From: an uncultured Spirochaetaceae bacterium
GTDB lineage: Bacteria; Spirochaetota; Spirochaetia; Sphaerochaetales; Sphaerochaetaceae
Length of the DNA: 64,000 nucleotides
Reading direction: 5' to 3'
NCBI GenBank assembly: GCA_944390015.1
Contig: CALXOL010000001.1
Coordinates: forward strand, 62,001 to 126,000
Shown here: positions 17,306 to 25,946 of the stretch, piece after piece
How positions within the stretch are numbered: position 1 is the stretch's first letter
Layout: each line of letters begins with the position of its first letter
The notes under the pieces: model-generated
What the model was told of the DNA's origin: nothing
Database searches by the model: none
The model's input: only the letters and a program-made list of their open reading frames with translations
Translations under genes and position numbers: made by a program

Positions 17306-17851
17306 ATGAGAGCGAATATCATATTCCATTCGGTTTCAGGAAACCTGTATCTGATTGCATCATGCATCAAGGAAGCACTCATCAAAGAAGGAATCGATGC
17401 AAGACTGTATAGGATAGAGGACCATGATCTGCATCTTCTTGCAGCAGACAGGAACGATGTAAACGAGTATTACGAGGATATCTTAAACCTCCCTGTGGCA
17501 AAGAACGAAAAACTCTTAAGCGCGGATATAATCATGCTAGGGATCCCAAGCATGTTCGGCATGCCATCTGCGGAGATGAAGGCGTTTCTCGACAACACAA
17601 TGAAGCTATATGAGGCAAGGAGTCTTGAGGGTAAATACTTCTATCCTTTCGCTACGAGCTCAATAAGCTACAAGGATTCCCTTGATGCTATTGAAGCCGT
17701 AGAGAACTGGGCACATCTGATGGGACTCATATCCTTAGATTACCCTCCATACATGCACAAAGATGGTCTCATGATGCCTAACAGGCCTGGAGAGGAGATG
17801 GAAATAATGGCATCAAGGCTTGCATCAAGCGTGAAATCAATCCTTTCTTAG
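17306..17851 (+). CDS. Flavodoxin/WrbA-like NAD(P)H-dependent oxidoreductase
   Basis: A 181-aa cytosolic flavoprotein fold. The N-terminus NIIFHSVSGNLYLIASCIKE gives the FMN-phosphate loop (SVSGN). ADIIMLGIPSMFGMPSAEMK near residue 75 is the WrbA/flavodoxin block with the isoalloxazine-contacting loop. The substrate is unknown. The start is the ATG at 17306, with AAAGGAG 5 nt upstream; a GTG at 17300 overlaps that ribosome-binding site. The 3' end overlaps the convergent ParB-like gene by 15 nt. Confidence 0.75.
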   Translation: MRANIIFHSVSGNLYLIASCIKEALIKEGIDARLYRIEDHDLHLLAADRNDVNEYYEDILNLPVAKNEKLLSADIIMLGIPSMFGMPSAEMKAFLDNTMKLYEARSLEGKYFYPFATSSISYKDSLDAIEAVENWAHLMGLISLDYPPYMHKDGLMMPNRPGEEMEIMASRLASSVKSILS

Positions 17852-18733
17852 CTTTGAGAGGAAGTACTTAAGATATTTGATGACGGGGAAGCCTTTTCCC
17901 CGTTTTTTTACTTCTTTTGCAGCATCGGCTATGGAGACGCTCTCATCCTTATGCTCGCGTTTCATCTCATCCCATGTCCTGACTATCCAGAGATACATGT
18001 CGCCCTCTGTACTCCCCGGGAACTGGAATAGCAGATGCTCCTCTCTTATGACCTTCACAATCGGGGAATATACGTTTCTATACCAGCTTACAGCTGCCTG
18101 CTCAAAAGGAATCTCCTCCTTTATTCCCTGATTTATGAAATATTTATGGACAAGAATATGATTCACCATCTCAGGGTATGCACCTGGAGATGTGAAAACA
18201 ATCTCTCCCATGGGAAGATAGGATGGCTTATACTGCTGGATGAATGCATTCCTCTCATATGTGACGACACGGCGCTTCAATGTCCTCATGGTCATCCCCT
18301 CTTCAAGAGGAATCTGGCTATCAAGTTCTACGACTTCGGCATCAATGAACTCCACTCCCTGTGCTTTTGCAACGGAGACACGGTGATTCCCGTCACGAAC
18401 GAAATAATAGCCTCCAAGTGAGAAGACCGAGATCGGGGGAAGTACGACATCGTTAAGAACGGCACGATCCACGCTCTCCCATCGACTACGCAGCATCTCC
18501 CTTTTCGGAAGAAAAGCAGAGGAAAAATCATGATAGCGCCCTTCCGAGCCTATAATCTTATTCACTGGTATGGTCTGCATTCCCTTATAAGTCTCGCTTT
18601 TCGGCTTTATGATGCTGGTAACCTCATAAAATGAAAGCAGATCAGTATTCTTCCATGTGAGAGTATTCAGCAGAGACTGAAACCTTGCCCTCGTCTTAGC
18701 CCTTGAAAAATCATCACCTGCATTTACTTCCAT
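17837..18733 (-). CDS. ParB/sulfiredoxin-like nucleotide-binding domain protein
   Basis: About 298 aa, function not established. Near residue 110 the sequence GGYYFVRDGNHRVSVAKAQG is the ParB-type GxxRxxAA-like nucleotide-binding motif, preceded by IPVNKIIGSEGRYHDF, the usual ParB entry strand. The C-terminal half matches nothing I recognise and contains no HTH, so a partition role is unlikely; a regulatory or NTP-hydrolysing role is possible. Start chosen at ATG 18733, where GGGAG lies 9 nt upstream; this gives a 20-nt overlap with the phosphoesterase gene, with which it is coupled. Confidence 0.6.
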   Translation of the reverse strand: MEVNAGDDFSRAKTRARFQSLLNTLTWKNTDLLSFYEVTSIIKPKSETYKGMQTIPVNKIIGSEGRYHDFSSAFLPKREMLRSRWESVDRAVLNDVVLPPISVFSLGGYYFVRDGNHRVSVAKAQGVEFIDAEVVELDSQIPLEEGMTMRTLKRRVVTYERNAFIQQYKPSYLPMGEIVFTSPGAYPEMVNHILVHKYFINQGIKEEIPFEQAAVSWYRNVYSPIVKVIREEHLLFQFPGSTEGDMYLWIVRTWDEMKREHKDESVSIADAAKEVKKRGKGFPVIKYLKYFLSKLRKD

Positions 18734-19412
18734 TTTTTCCATCTCCCAGTTCGTCATCTTCGAGGATGTAGTTCTTGTAGATATTGATGACTTTCGTAGA
18801 GGCGAACTGCCTTTCCCTCATATCATTTAAATCTATCAGGTGCACATGCCCGTGCAGTAGATATTTCGGCTTGAATTTATTCATGAACCACAGGAAACAT
18901 TCAAATCCCTTATGGCATAAATCATCCCCATCCCCAAGACCACGTGGAGGAGCATGGGTAATAAGTATATCCAGATAACGGCCATAACGGATCTTGTTGT
19001 AAAGCAGATGTGGAATCAGTTTAATGATTCTCCATTTCATCTCCCTTTCGCTGTACTGACTCTTTCCGTTGTTATATAGCATAGATCCGCCGAGACCGGC
19101 AATTAATAATCCACTGTTTTTCAGCCGTACCACCTTTCCATCCAACAAAAGCCCTGCGTATACAAGCGGCATGATTGGAACGAAGTTCGGCCCCATTGTA
19201 GGAGCATGTCCCATTGCCCTGTCAAAATCCTCAAGATTATGATTGCCATATACATATAGGACATCTTTTCTGAGAACAGTCTGGATATAATCATAATAAC
19301 GCAGAGGAAGATCACCACTGCTGATTACAAAATCAACATCCTTATATCTCTCAGGAGCGTTCTTCGAATAGATTAAAGCATCTGTCGCATCTGAAATACA
19401 GAGGATTTTCAT
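18714..19412 (-). CDS. Calcineurin-like metallophosphoesterase
   Basis: About 232 aa with the metallophosphoesterase motifs in order: ILCISDATD, ISSGDL, YGNHNLEDF, LDILITHAPPRGLGD, and LHGHVHL. The first motif has Thr where D-x-H is standard, so metal site 1 may differ. Substrate unknown. ATG 19412 (MKILCISDAT) is chosen: TATAAT lies 6 nt upstream, there is no Shine-Dalgarno sequence, and an upstream in-frame start at 19478 would precede the promoter. It is transcribed with the ParB-like gene. Confidence 0.8.
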   Translation of the reverse strand: MKILCISDATDALIYSKNAPERYKDVDFVISSGDLPLRYYDYIQTVLRKDVLYVYGNHNLEDFDRAMGHAPTMGPNFVPIMPLVYAGLLLDGKVVRLKNSGLLIAGLGGSMLYNNGKSQYSEREMKWRIIKLIPHLLYNKIRYGRYLDILITHAPPRGLGDGDDLCHKGFECFLWFMNKFKPKYLLHGHVHLIDLNDMRERQFASTKVINIYKNYILEDDELGDGKNGSKCR

Positions 19413-19418
19413 AGCCCT

Positions 19419-19424
19419 ATTATA
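19419..19424 (-). promoter_or_regulatory. -10 box of the phosphoesterase gene (leaderless type)
   Basis: TATAAT on the minus strand, exactly 6 nt before ATG 19412; a start site at the normal distance would be the A of the ATG. Confidence 0.5.
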
Positions 19425-19462
19425 TTTATTTCCAGATATCTTTTCCACATGCATAAAGGAAT

Positions 19463-19489
19463 AAGAAAAGCCCCTCATTACTGAGGAGC
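19463..19489 (-). terminator. Terminator of the nucleoside operon
   Basis: GCTCCTCA-GTAA-TGAGGGGC hairpin followed by TTTTCTT on the minus strand, 8 nt after the purine nucleoside phosphorylase stop. Confidence 0.8.
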
Positions 19490-19496
19490 CTAGTAC

Positions 19497-20315
19497 TCAC
19501 CAAATCCTGATTGTTTCCTTGACAAGAGATTGGAAGCTTTTCTTAACCCTTTCTCCCGTCTCCAGGACTTCCTCATGGTTAAGTTTCTGATCCAATATTC
19601 CTGCGGCCATATTGGTCATACAGCTGATACCTATACACTTCATTCCCATATGGGATGCGGCAATAGCCTCAGGGACTGTGGACATGCCGACGGCATCCGC
19701 ACCTGCGATACGTGCGAATCTAACTTCCGCAGGAGTCTCAAAATTCGGGCCAGAGAACATCATGTAGACACCCTCTTTCAAATCAATGCCAAGGGTGGCT
19801 GCCGCTTGTTTTACCTTCGCCCGTCCTTCCTTTGAATAAGCTTCGCTCATATCAAAGAACCTTGGTCCCAGCTCATCGATGTTTGCCCCTCTGTTCGGGC
19901 ATTCTGCTATGATTTTTATATGGTCGTTAATCAACATGAGAGAACCTGGCTTCCATTCTTTATTAACACAGCCTGCGGCATTGGTGAGAATGAGCTTATC
20001 TAGGCCAAGAAGCTTGAAAACCCTTATAGGATAGACAACCTCATCCATGCTCCACCCCTCATAGAAGTGGAATCTCCCCTGCATCGCAATAACCTTCTTC
20101 CCTTCAAGCGTTCCTGCGACAAGCATACCCTTATGCCCAGGAACCGTAGATACCGGAAAATGCGGAATCGCATGGTAATCAATGGCTACAGGATTCTCAA
20201 TCTCATCGGCAAGATCTCCAAGTCCAGAACCAAGAACAAGGGCATATTCATACTTTTCGCCGTTTAACTTCTTGTTTATATAAGATGCACTATCTTTTAA
20301 GTTATCAATAATCAT
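19497..20315 (-). CDS. Purine-nucleoside phosphorylase (trimeric, 6-oxopurine type)
   Basis: A 272-aa enzyme splitting inosine or guanosine with phosphate to base and ribose 1-phosphate. Motifs: LGSGLGDLADEI (phosphate Ser), GRFHFYEGWSMDEVVYPIRV, NAAGCVN, MFSGPNFETPAEVRF, GMSTVPE, and TNMAAG, where Asn at the purine site indicates 6-oxopurine preference. Start backed by TAGGAGG 6 nt upstream. Last gene of the operon after the ABC importer genes, so imported nucleosides are degraded directly. It has its own terminator. Confidence 0.93.
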   Translation of the reverse strand: MIIDNLKDSASYINKKLNGEKYEYALVLGSGLGDLADEIENPVAIDYHAIPHFPVSTVPGHKGMLVAGTLEGKKVIAMQGRFHFYEGWSMDEVVYPIRVFKLLGLDKLILTNAAGCVNKEWKPGSLMLINDHIKIIAECPNRGANIDELGPRFFDMSEAYSKEGRAKVKQAAATLGIDLKEGVYMMFSGPNFETPAEVRFARIAGADAVGMSTVPEAIAASHMGMKCIGISCMTNMAAGILDQKLNHEEVLETGERVKKSFQSLVKETIRIW

Positions 20316-20323
20316 AAAACCTC

Positions 20324-21274
20324 CTAGAACGGCTCTCCAGAAGCAATAGGAGCTGCGCTCTTCTTACTTGAGAGAACCAGTGCGATGAGCGTCGCAACAT
20401 ATGGGAACAGACCTAGATATCCAGTAGGAATTCCCTGGAAGACAGGAATAACACGCCCCATGTTTGCAATCGTCATACAGATACCGAAGAAGAATGTGGA
20501 AGCAAGAATGCCAAGAGGTTTCCACTGTCCAAAGATAAGAGCTGCGATTGCAAGGAATCCGAGTCCGTTTATTCCGCTTGTAGAATTGTATTCGCCTGCA
20601 TAGGTAGCAAGGATACAAGCACCTCCAAGACCGGAAAGAAGACCGGAAAGAATTACACCGATATAACGCATCTTATGAACGTTTATACCCGCAGATGCAA
20701 CAGCGGACGGATGTTCTCCACAGGCTCTGAGCCTGAGGCCGAAACTCGTCTTATAAAGAAGGAAGAACGATACGACCCAGATCAGGAGGCAGATCCATGT
20801 TGTCCAATATGTCCTCGTGAAAAGCAATGGTCCTATGATAGGAATCTTTGACAGAAGAGGTATATCCTGACGGATGATGCCCCTTAAAACAGTTACGTTT
20901 CCACTTCCAGTAATCGTCTGTGCGAGAAAAAGCGTTAAAGCCGTTGCAAGCATGTTAATAGCCGTTCCCGATATTACCTGATTACTCTTTAAATTAATCG
21001 CAGCAAAAGCATGAAGAACAGAAAGCAGCGCGCCGGCAAGCATTGCCGCAACTATTCCGCACACAATTGCAAGATTATAACCTATTCCTGCACTCTGCAT
21101 TAAATATGTTACCGTTGCAGAAGCAAAACATCCCGTAAGCATCAAGCCTTCGATACAAAGGTTGGTAACTCCGCTACGCTCTGAATAAAGGCCTCCAAGA
21201 GCTCCCATCAGAAGAGGCATCGTATAGGCAATAGCCGCAGGAATGATACTTGTAATAACTGACCAGACTTCCAT
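20324..21274 (-). CDS. Nucleoside ABC transporter permease 2 (BmpC/NupQ type)
   Basis: About 316 aa with roughly eight membrane helices. Family pattern: TMPLLMGALGGLYSERSGV near the N-terminus, then NLCIEGLMLTG, KSNQVISGTAINMLA and LGFLAIAALIFGQWKP. These match the second permease of the guanosine/PnrA importers. The start is the ATG at 21274, overlapping the stop of the upstream permease (TGATG); a GTG at 21277 is the alternative. AAGGAGG lies 7 nt before the ATG. Located in the inner membrane, partner of the next gene. Confidence 0.9.
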   Translation of the reverse strand: MEVWSVITSIIPAAIAYTMPLLMGALGGLYSERSGVTNLCIEGLMLTGCFASATVTYLMQSAGIGYNLAIVCGIVAAMLAGALLSVLHAFAAINLKSNQVISGTAINMLATALTLFLAQTITGSGNVTVLRGIIRQDIPLLSKIPIIGPLLFTRTYWTTWICLLIWVVSFFLLYKTSFGLRLRACGEHPSAVASAGINVHKMRYIGVILSGLLSGLGGACILATYAGEYNSTSGINGLGFLAIAALIFGQWKPLGILASTFFFGICMTIANMGRVIPVFQGIPTGYLGLFPYVATLIALVLSSKKSAAPIASGEPF

Positions 21275-22515
21275 CACTTAGCCTCCTTGTTATTCTTCTC
21301 ATTTTTACGTTTTTCTTTTAGTTCGGGCATGCCAAGCTTAACGAGATTTCTCCTCTCTTCTTTACTCAGAGAAGAAATGTCCTCACCACTTCTGCCCTGA
21401 TTTGAAAGAGCAATGGCTATCGCCTCTTCCTTGCGCTCAAAACTCTTTTTAAATCTTCCGTTCCAGAAATTCGCAAGAATGACATTAGTTGCCGTGAAAT
21501 AGATGATCGTGGCAATGATGGTATCAGCAATCTCAGTAGGTATTCCAGTCGCCGCAAGAGATCCCCTTCCCATCTTCAGTATGCCAAAGAATATCGCGGA
21601 GAAGAAAACACCGACAGGAGAACAGTTTCCTAAAAGAGCAACGGCTATACCGTCAAACCCCTCATTAGGCATCTTTCCCATCTCCATTATATTTGAATAG
21701 CCACAATAATATGTAAGCCCTGCAAGGCCTGCAAGGGCTCCTGCAACAGCCATTGATATCATGATAGAACGATTAACCTTGATGCCGGCATATTCAGCAC
21801 AGAACCTGTTGGAGCCAACAGCCTTGAGCCTGAATCCGACTGTCGTCTTATCAAGGATGAACCATATGATGACACATGCAATGACTGCTAAGAAGAACCC
21901 ATAGTTCAATGTAGAGAAATTCGTGATGTCCGTAAGCCATCCAGCCCTTAACGTATGCGCTTGCTCAATAGGTTTTGATTTTACGACAATCGTCGGATCT
22001 ACTATAAAACGCTGAATCCAGTCATAAACGAGCCAATAAGCAGTCCAGTTAAGCATAATCGTGGATACAACCTCGTGAACATTGAATTTCGCTTTTAAGA
22101 ATCCAGAGATGAATCCCCAAAGAGCTCCTACAAGACCGGATGAAAGAATGATTATCAGAAGATAAAGGGGCCTCGGCATACTCAGGGGAAGATAATAAGC
22201 AAGGATACTTCCCGTTATACCACCCATAAGCATCTGCCCAGATGCTCCGATATTGAACAGTCCAGTCTTGAATGCAAATGCTACTGATAAGCCAATCAAT
22301 ATCAGCTGAGTGGACATTCCAAGAGTATTTCCAACTCTTCTTACATTTGACAGGGCTCCGAATATGATTCTATCAAAACCAGCAATTGGATTCTTTCCAA
22401 TCATCGCAATGAGAATCGCACCAGCAACAATTCCCAAAAATACGGCAGATAGCGAGACAAGAAGAGGAGACGCCTTTCTTGCCTCCAGTGGTTTATTTGC
22501 AACCTTAGACTTCAC
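21274..22515 (-). CDS. Nucleoside ABC transporter permease 1 (BmpB/NupP type)
   Basis: A 413-aa inner-membrane permease. Blocks such as TGLFNIGASGQMLMGGITGS, AKFNVHEVVSTIMLNW, GSNRFCAEYAGIKVN and EGFDGIAVALLGN are typical of the first permease of BMP-type importers. A hydrophilic Lys/Glu-rich C-terminal tail of about 60 residues extends beyond the usual end. The start is GTG 22515 with GGAGGAG 6 nt upstream, overlapping the ATPase gene by 11 nt. Confidence 0.9.
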   Translation of the reverse strand: MKSKVANKPLEARKASPLLVSLSAVFLGIVAGAILIAMIGKNPIAGFDRIIFGALSNVRRVGNTLGMSTQLILIGLSVAFAFKTGLFNIGASGQMLMGGITGSILAYYLPLSMPRPLYLLIIILSSGLVGALWGFISGFLKAKFNVHEVVSTIMLNWTAYWLVYDWIQRFIVDPTIVVKSKPIEQAHTLRAGWLTDITNFSTLNYGFFLAVIACVIIWFILDKTTVGFRLKAVGSNRFCAEYAGIKVNRSIMISMAVAGALAGLAGLTYYCGYSNIMEMGKMPNEGFDGIAVALLGNCSPVGVFFSAIFFGILKMGRGSLAATGIPTEIADTIIATIIYFTATNVILANFWNGRFKKSFERKEEAIAIALSNQGRSGEDISSLSKEERRNLVKLGMPELKEKRKNEKNNKEAK

Positions 22516-24028
22516 TTCTCTCCTCCTTCTTGATTCCAGCCATCATCAGGCCTACGGCATGCTCATCGGTATCCTTAGTATATACAATATCGATGAGACG
22601 ACCGGCATTCATTACAGCGATTCTGTCAGAGAGATTGAAAATCTCATCAAGCTCGAAAGATACAAGAAGAACGGCCTTACCGTTATCCCTCTCCTTCACC
22701 AGCTCCTTATGGATGAATTCAATGGCTCCTACATCAAGTCCCCTGGTAGGCTGAACAGCGATTAAAAGCTCCGGGTCGGCCTCTATCTCGCGACCAATGA
22801 TTGCTTTCTGCTGATTTCCTCCAGAAAGAGTACCTGCAGGAGATTGTATACCCTCACCGCTTCTTACATCAAACTTGTTGATTATCTTCTCGCCATATTC
22901 TTCTATCTTGCCAAAGTTTAGTATGCCACGACGGGAGTAAGGCTCTTTATAGAACTCCTTTATAACGAAATTCGTACTAAGCGGAGCGGGAAGTATTAAA
23001 CCACGCTTCTGTCTATCCTCAGGAATATGCCCGAGTCCCATCTCGTTTCTCTCCTGGATCGAGGAATTCGTAATCTCTTTTCCATTGAAGTAGATTTCTC
23101 CGCTCTCTACCTTCCTCAATCCGCTGAGAGCCTCGACCAATTCACTCTGGCCGTTACCATCAACTCCTGCGATACCTACAATCTCTCCACGGCGTATGGA
23201 GAGTGAGAAATCCTTTACCCCGAGTACCTTCTTATTGTTCAGGACATTCAGATTCTTTATCTCAAGAACGGTCTCTCCTACCTTCGCCTCATCTTTTTCA
23301 ACCTTGAAACTGACTGGGTGCCCGACCATAAGGGCTGCCATATCCTCCGCCGACGTGCTCTTAACATCTACAACATCGATGAGCTTACCACGCCTTATGA
23401 TCGTACAACGCTCAGCAACAGCCTTGATCTCATCGAGCTTATGGGTGATCAGGATTATGGACTTACCCTCTGCGGCAAGATTTCTCATTATCTGCATGAG
23501 CTCATCAATCTCCTGAGGGGTCAATACCGCTGTAGGCTCATCGAATATGAGGATATCCGCATCCCGATACAGCATCTTCAAGATCTCAACTCTCTGCTGC
23601 ATACCTACGGTTATCTCTTCAATAACCATATCTGAATCTATAGATAGACCATAACGGTCAGATATTTCCTTGATTTTCTTGCTGGCGCTTTTTATATCGT
23701 AAACAAAACCGCCTTCCTTACCTAATATGATATTCTCTGCGACTGTGAAGTTGTGAACGAGCTGAAAGTGCTGATGAACCATTCCGATCCCTAAATCAAA
23801 CGCATCATTCGGACTGGATATATGCACTTCCTTACCACGAACCTTAATCACCCCTTTATCCGCATGATAAAGACCGAAAAGAATACTCATGAGGGTACTC
23901 TTACCGGCTCCATTCTCGCCTAAAATCGCATGAATCTCACCCTCTTCCACCTGAAGGGTTATATCGTCATTTGCAACGATTCCTGGAAATTCCTTACGGA
24001 TTCCAATCATTTCAATTACGTGACTCAT
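22505..24028 (-). CDS. Nucleoside ABC transporter ATP-binding protein (tandem ATPase)
   Basis: A 507-aa protein with two ATPase domains, as in NupO/RbsA-type importers. Domain 1: Walker A LGENGAGKST near residue 35, Walker B ILIFDEPTAVLTPQE. Domain 2: GVDGNGQSELVEALSG near 290 (degenerate Walker A), signature LSGGNQQKAIIGREI, and VQPTRGLDVGAIEFIHKEL. The first signature is replaced by ITVGMQQRVEIL, usual in the subfamily. AGGAGATATA-ATG start. It energises the two permeases that follow. Confidence 0.93.
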   Translation of the reverse strand: MSHVIEMIGIRKEFPGIVANDDITLQVEEGEIHAILGENGAGKSTLMSILFGLYHADKGVIKVRGKEVHISSPNDAFDLGIGMVHQHFQLVHNFTVAENIILGKEGGFVYDIKSASKKIKEISDRYGLSIDSDMVIEEITVGMQQRVEILKMLYRDADILIFDEPTAVLTPQEIDELMQIMRNLAAEGKSIILITHKLDEIKAVAERCTIIRRGKLIDVVDVKSTSAEDMAALMVGHPVSFKVEKDEAKVGETVLEIKNLNVLNNKKVLGVKDFSLSIRRGEIVGIAGVDGNGQSELVEALSGLRKVESGEIYFNGKEITNSSIQERNEMGLGHIPEDRQKRGLILPAPLSTNFVIKEFYKEPYSRRGILNFGKIEEYGEKIINKFDVRSGEGIQSPAGTLSGGNQQKAIIGREIEADPELLIAVQPTRGLDVGAIEFIHKELVKERDNGKAVLLVSFELDEIFNLSDRIAVMNAGRLIDIVYTKDTDEHAVGLMMAGIKKEERSEV

Positions 24029-24070
24029 TATATCTCCTAATGAGAGTGTCGTCTGACACGGTAAAAGCTC

Positions 24071-24098
24071 AAAAAGGCCGCCTTAATCGGGGCGGCCT
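24071..24098 (-). terminator. Intra-operon terminator after the nucleoside-binding lipoprotein gene
   Basis: AGGCCGCC / GGCGGCCT (8-nt loop) followed by TTTT on the minus strand, between the binding-protein stop (24119) and the ATPase start (24028). Partial read-through would give excess binding protein. Confidence 0.8.
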
Positions 24099-24118
24099 AT
24101 AGTTCATGTGTAAATTAC

Positions 24119-25231
24119 TTATTTAATAAGGCCATCTCCAGTTGCCTGTACGGTAACTGTTCCAGCTTTAATAAGTTTTACGACTTCTGCAACCTGTGCC
24201 TCAATCTCAGGTGTGAGGTTAGGGTTAGTTGCTGGGATACCAGCTCTGTCTTCTGCGATACCGAGCTCGATATGACGTCCACCCTCATATGTTCCATTTG
24301 CAGCTGCTGTAGCCTGGTCATATGCTACTCCTGCAACGTCCTTCATGGCGCTTGTGAGGATACAGGACTCTCCATTACCCATATCACCGACTGAGTACTG
24401 GTCTACGTCAACTCCGATTGCCCAGACATCCTCGCCAGAAAGTCTTCTGTTCTTAGCCTCGTTAATAACTCCAACGCCAGTTCCACCTGCTGCTGCGAAG
24501 ATGGCATCAACACCAGCATCATACATAGCTGTTGCAAGCTGCTGTCCAAGAGCAAGGTCAGCAAAAGAACCGGAGTATACGAAGTTGTTTGCATTCATCG
24601 TAACGTTTGTTCCGAGATTCTCATTAGCATATGTAACGCCCTGCTGGAATCCCCAGTTGAACTTCTGTACAGATGGAATTTCAAGACCGCCAACAAATCC
24701 GACCTCTCCCTCAGAGAGCTTCAATGCTGTTGCAATACCAGCGAGGAATCCTGCTTCGTTCTCACGGAATGTGATAGCAACTGTGTTATCTCCGATTCCT
24801 GCAGCAAGAGCATCGTCGATAATGATGATCATGAGATCCTCATACATCTGCTGAGCCTGAGCTACAGCTTCTGCAAAAAGATATCCAGGGCATGCGATGA
24901 AGCGGTATCCCTGGTCATAAAGATCAGAAATAGCTGTCAGATAATCTGTCGTAGTTGTTCCTGATGGGCGAAGATATGTGCACTCAAGACCGAGCTCCTC
25001 AGCTGCACGAGCAACACCTTCCCATGTTCCCTGGTTGAATGAACGGTCATCAATCGTTCCAGAGTCTGTTACCATTCCAAGCTTAAGAGCATCTTTAACT
25101 TCTTCTTTTGATGCTTCAACCTCAGTCCCTGTACTTGTTGTAGATGTTGCTTCCGCCTTTTCTTCTTTTGAACAGGATGAAAAAGAAAACACCATCAATA
25201 ACACGAGCAAAACTGCTAATAATTTTCTCAT
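24119..25231 (-). CDS. BMP-family purine nucleoside-binding lipoprotein (PnrA/TmpC-like)
   Basis: A 370-aa periplasmic lipoprotein. The signal peptide ends in lipobox FSFSSC. The BMP domain shows LGMVTDSGTIDDRSFNQGTW, YRFIACPGYLFAEAV, ENEAGFLAGIATALKL, VGFVGGLEIPSVQKFNWGF, IFAAAGGTGVGVINEA and AIGVDVDQYS. This is the T. pallidum TmpC/PnrA (TP0319) family, which binds purine nucleosides. First gene of an operon leading through ATPase and permeases to purine nucleoside phosphorylase. GGGAGG precedes the ATG. Confidence 0.94.
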   Translation of the reverse strand: MRKLLAVLLVLLMVFSFSSCSKEEKAEATSTTSTGTEVEASKEEVKDALKLGMVTDSGTIDDRSFNQGTWEGVARAAEELGLECTYLRPSGTTTTDYLTAISDLYDQGYRFIACPGYLFAEAVAQAQQMYEDLMIIIIDDALAAGIGDNTVAITFRENEAGFLAGIATALKLSEGEVGFVGGLEIPSVQKFNWGFQQGVTYANENLGTNVTMNANNFVYSGSFADLALGQQLATAMYDAGVDAIFAAAGGTGVGVINEAKNRRLSGEDVWAIGVDVDQYSVGDMGNGESCILTSAMKDVAGVAYDQATAAANGTYEGGRHIELGIAEDRAGIPATNPNLTPEIEAQVAEVVKLIKAGTVTVQATGDGLIK

Positions 25232-25238
25232 TATTTCC

Positions 25239-25946
25239 TCCCGAATAGAGTTATCGTGAAGTTATTGTAAATTGCAAGGCTTATACTGTCAAATAAAATA
25301 GAGGATGAATTCTCGACCATAAATAGCGATAAAGTCTAAAAATGGAAAGAGTTACGGAAAAAAAGAGGTAAAAAAACTTTTTTGAAAAAACAACAAGACG
25401 CAACAAAAAAATTGTTTTATGTACGTACTCAGTCGTATTCAGAGATTATCAAGTGAGCACTATCTTAAATACAGTCAACATTAATCATCTTCCCTAGAAA
25501 ATACTATTCTTCAAGTGTTTTGTCATACTCTTCTATAAAGCTATTTATATAATTAGAAGTCCTAAGAGCAGGAATAAGTTATCATTTAAGTTTTTTCATC
25601 CTAAAATATCCGAATAAGTGCTTAATACATTATTCTGCTGTTCTCATGGTATCATATAAAGAAAAATGAAAGTTTATCAGATGGTGCAAATAGGAAGGAA
25701 AGATAATCTCCGTTACTCTACCCTACTTGTATTGGTATGAATTATTATAGAAATAATATCGTCAGAACCGAAGTAAAACTTGCGCTGAGAGCAGAAATAA
25801 CTTATATTTATGCCTAGAATGAATTTTAGGGGTGCATTTAAAATAACAGAGGAAATATTAATAATTCTATTGACTGATTTCATTCTAGTAGCCAGTTCTG
25901 CTTTCTGCAATTTTAAAAGCACTTTCAAATAAAACGGGGAGTAAGA
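25239..25946. other. A+T-rich 0.7-kb intergenic region with no convincing gene
   Basis: No good coding sequence is visible. Near the left edge the minus strand has a plausible promoter for the nucleoside operon (TTGCAA, 16 bp, GATAAC). A short minus-strand open stretch at 25504-25578 reads protein-like (LRTSNYINSFIEEYDKTLEE, then stop), with broken frames upstream; it may be the tail of a decayed gene. Base composition matches the following envelope genes, not the flanking housekeeping genes. Confidence 0.4.

Noticed and set aside
25713-25928. 71-aa minus-strand open frame in the intergenic region
   Set aside because: No Shine-Dalgarno sequence, no promoter, and A+T-driven composition; not protein-like enough.
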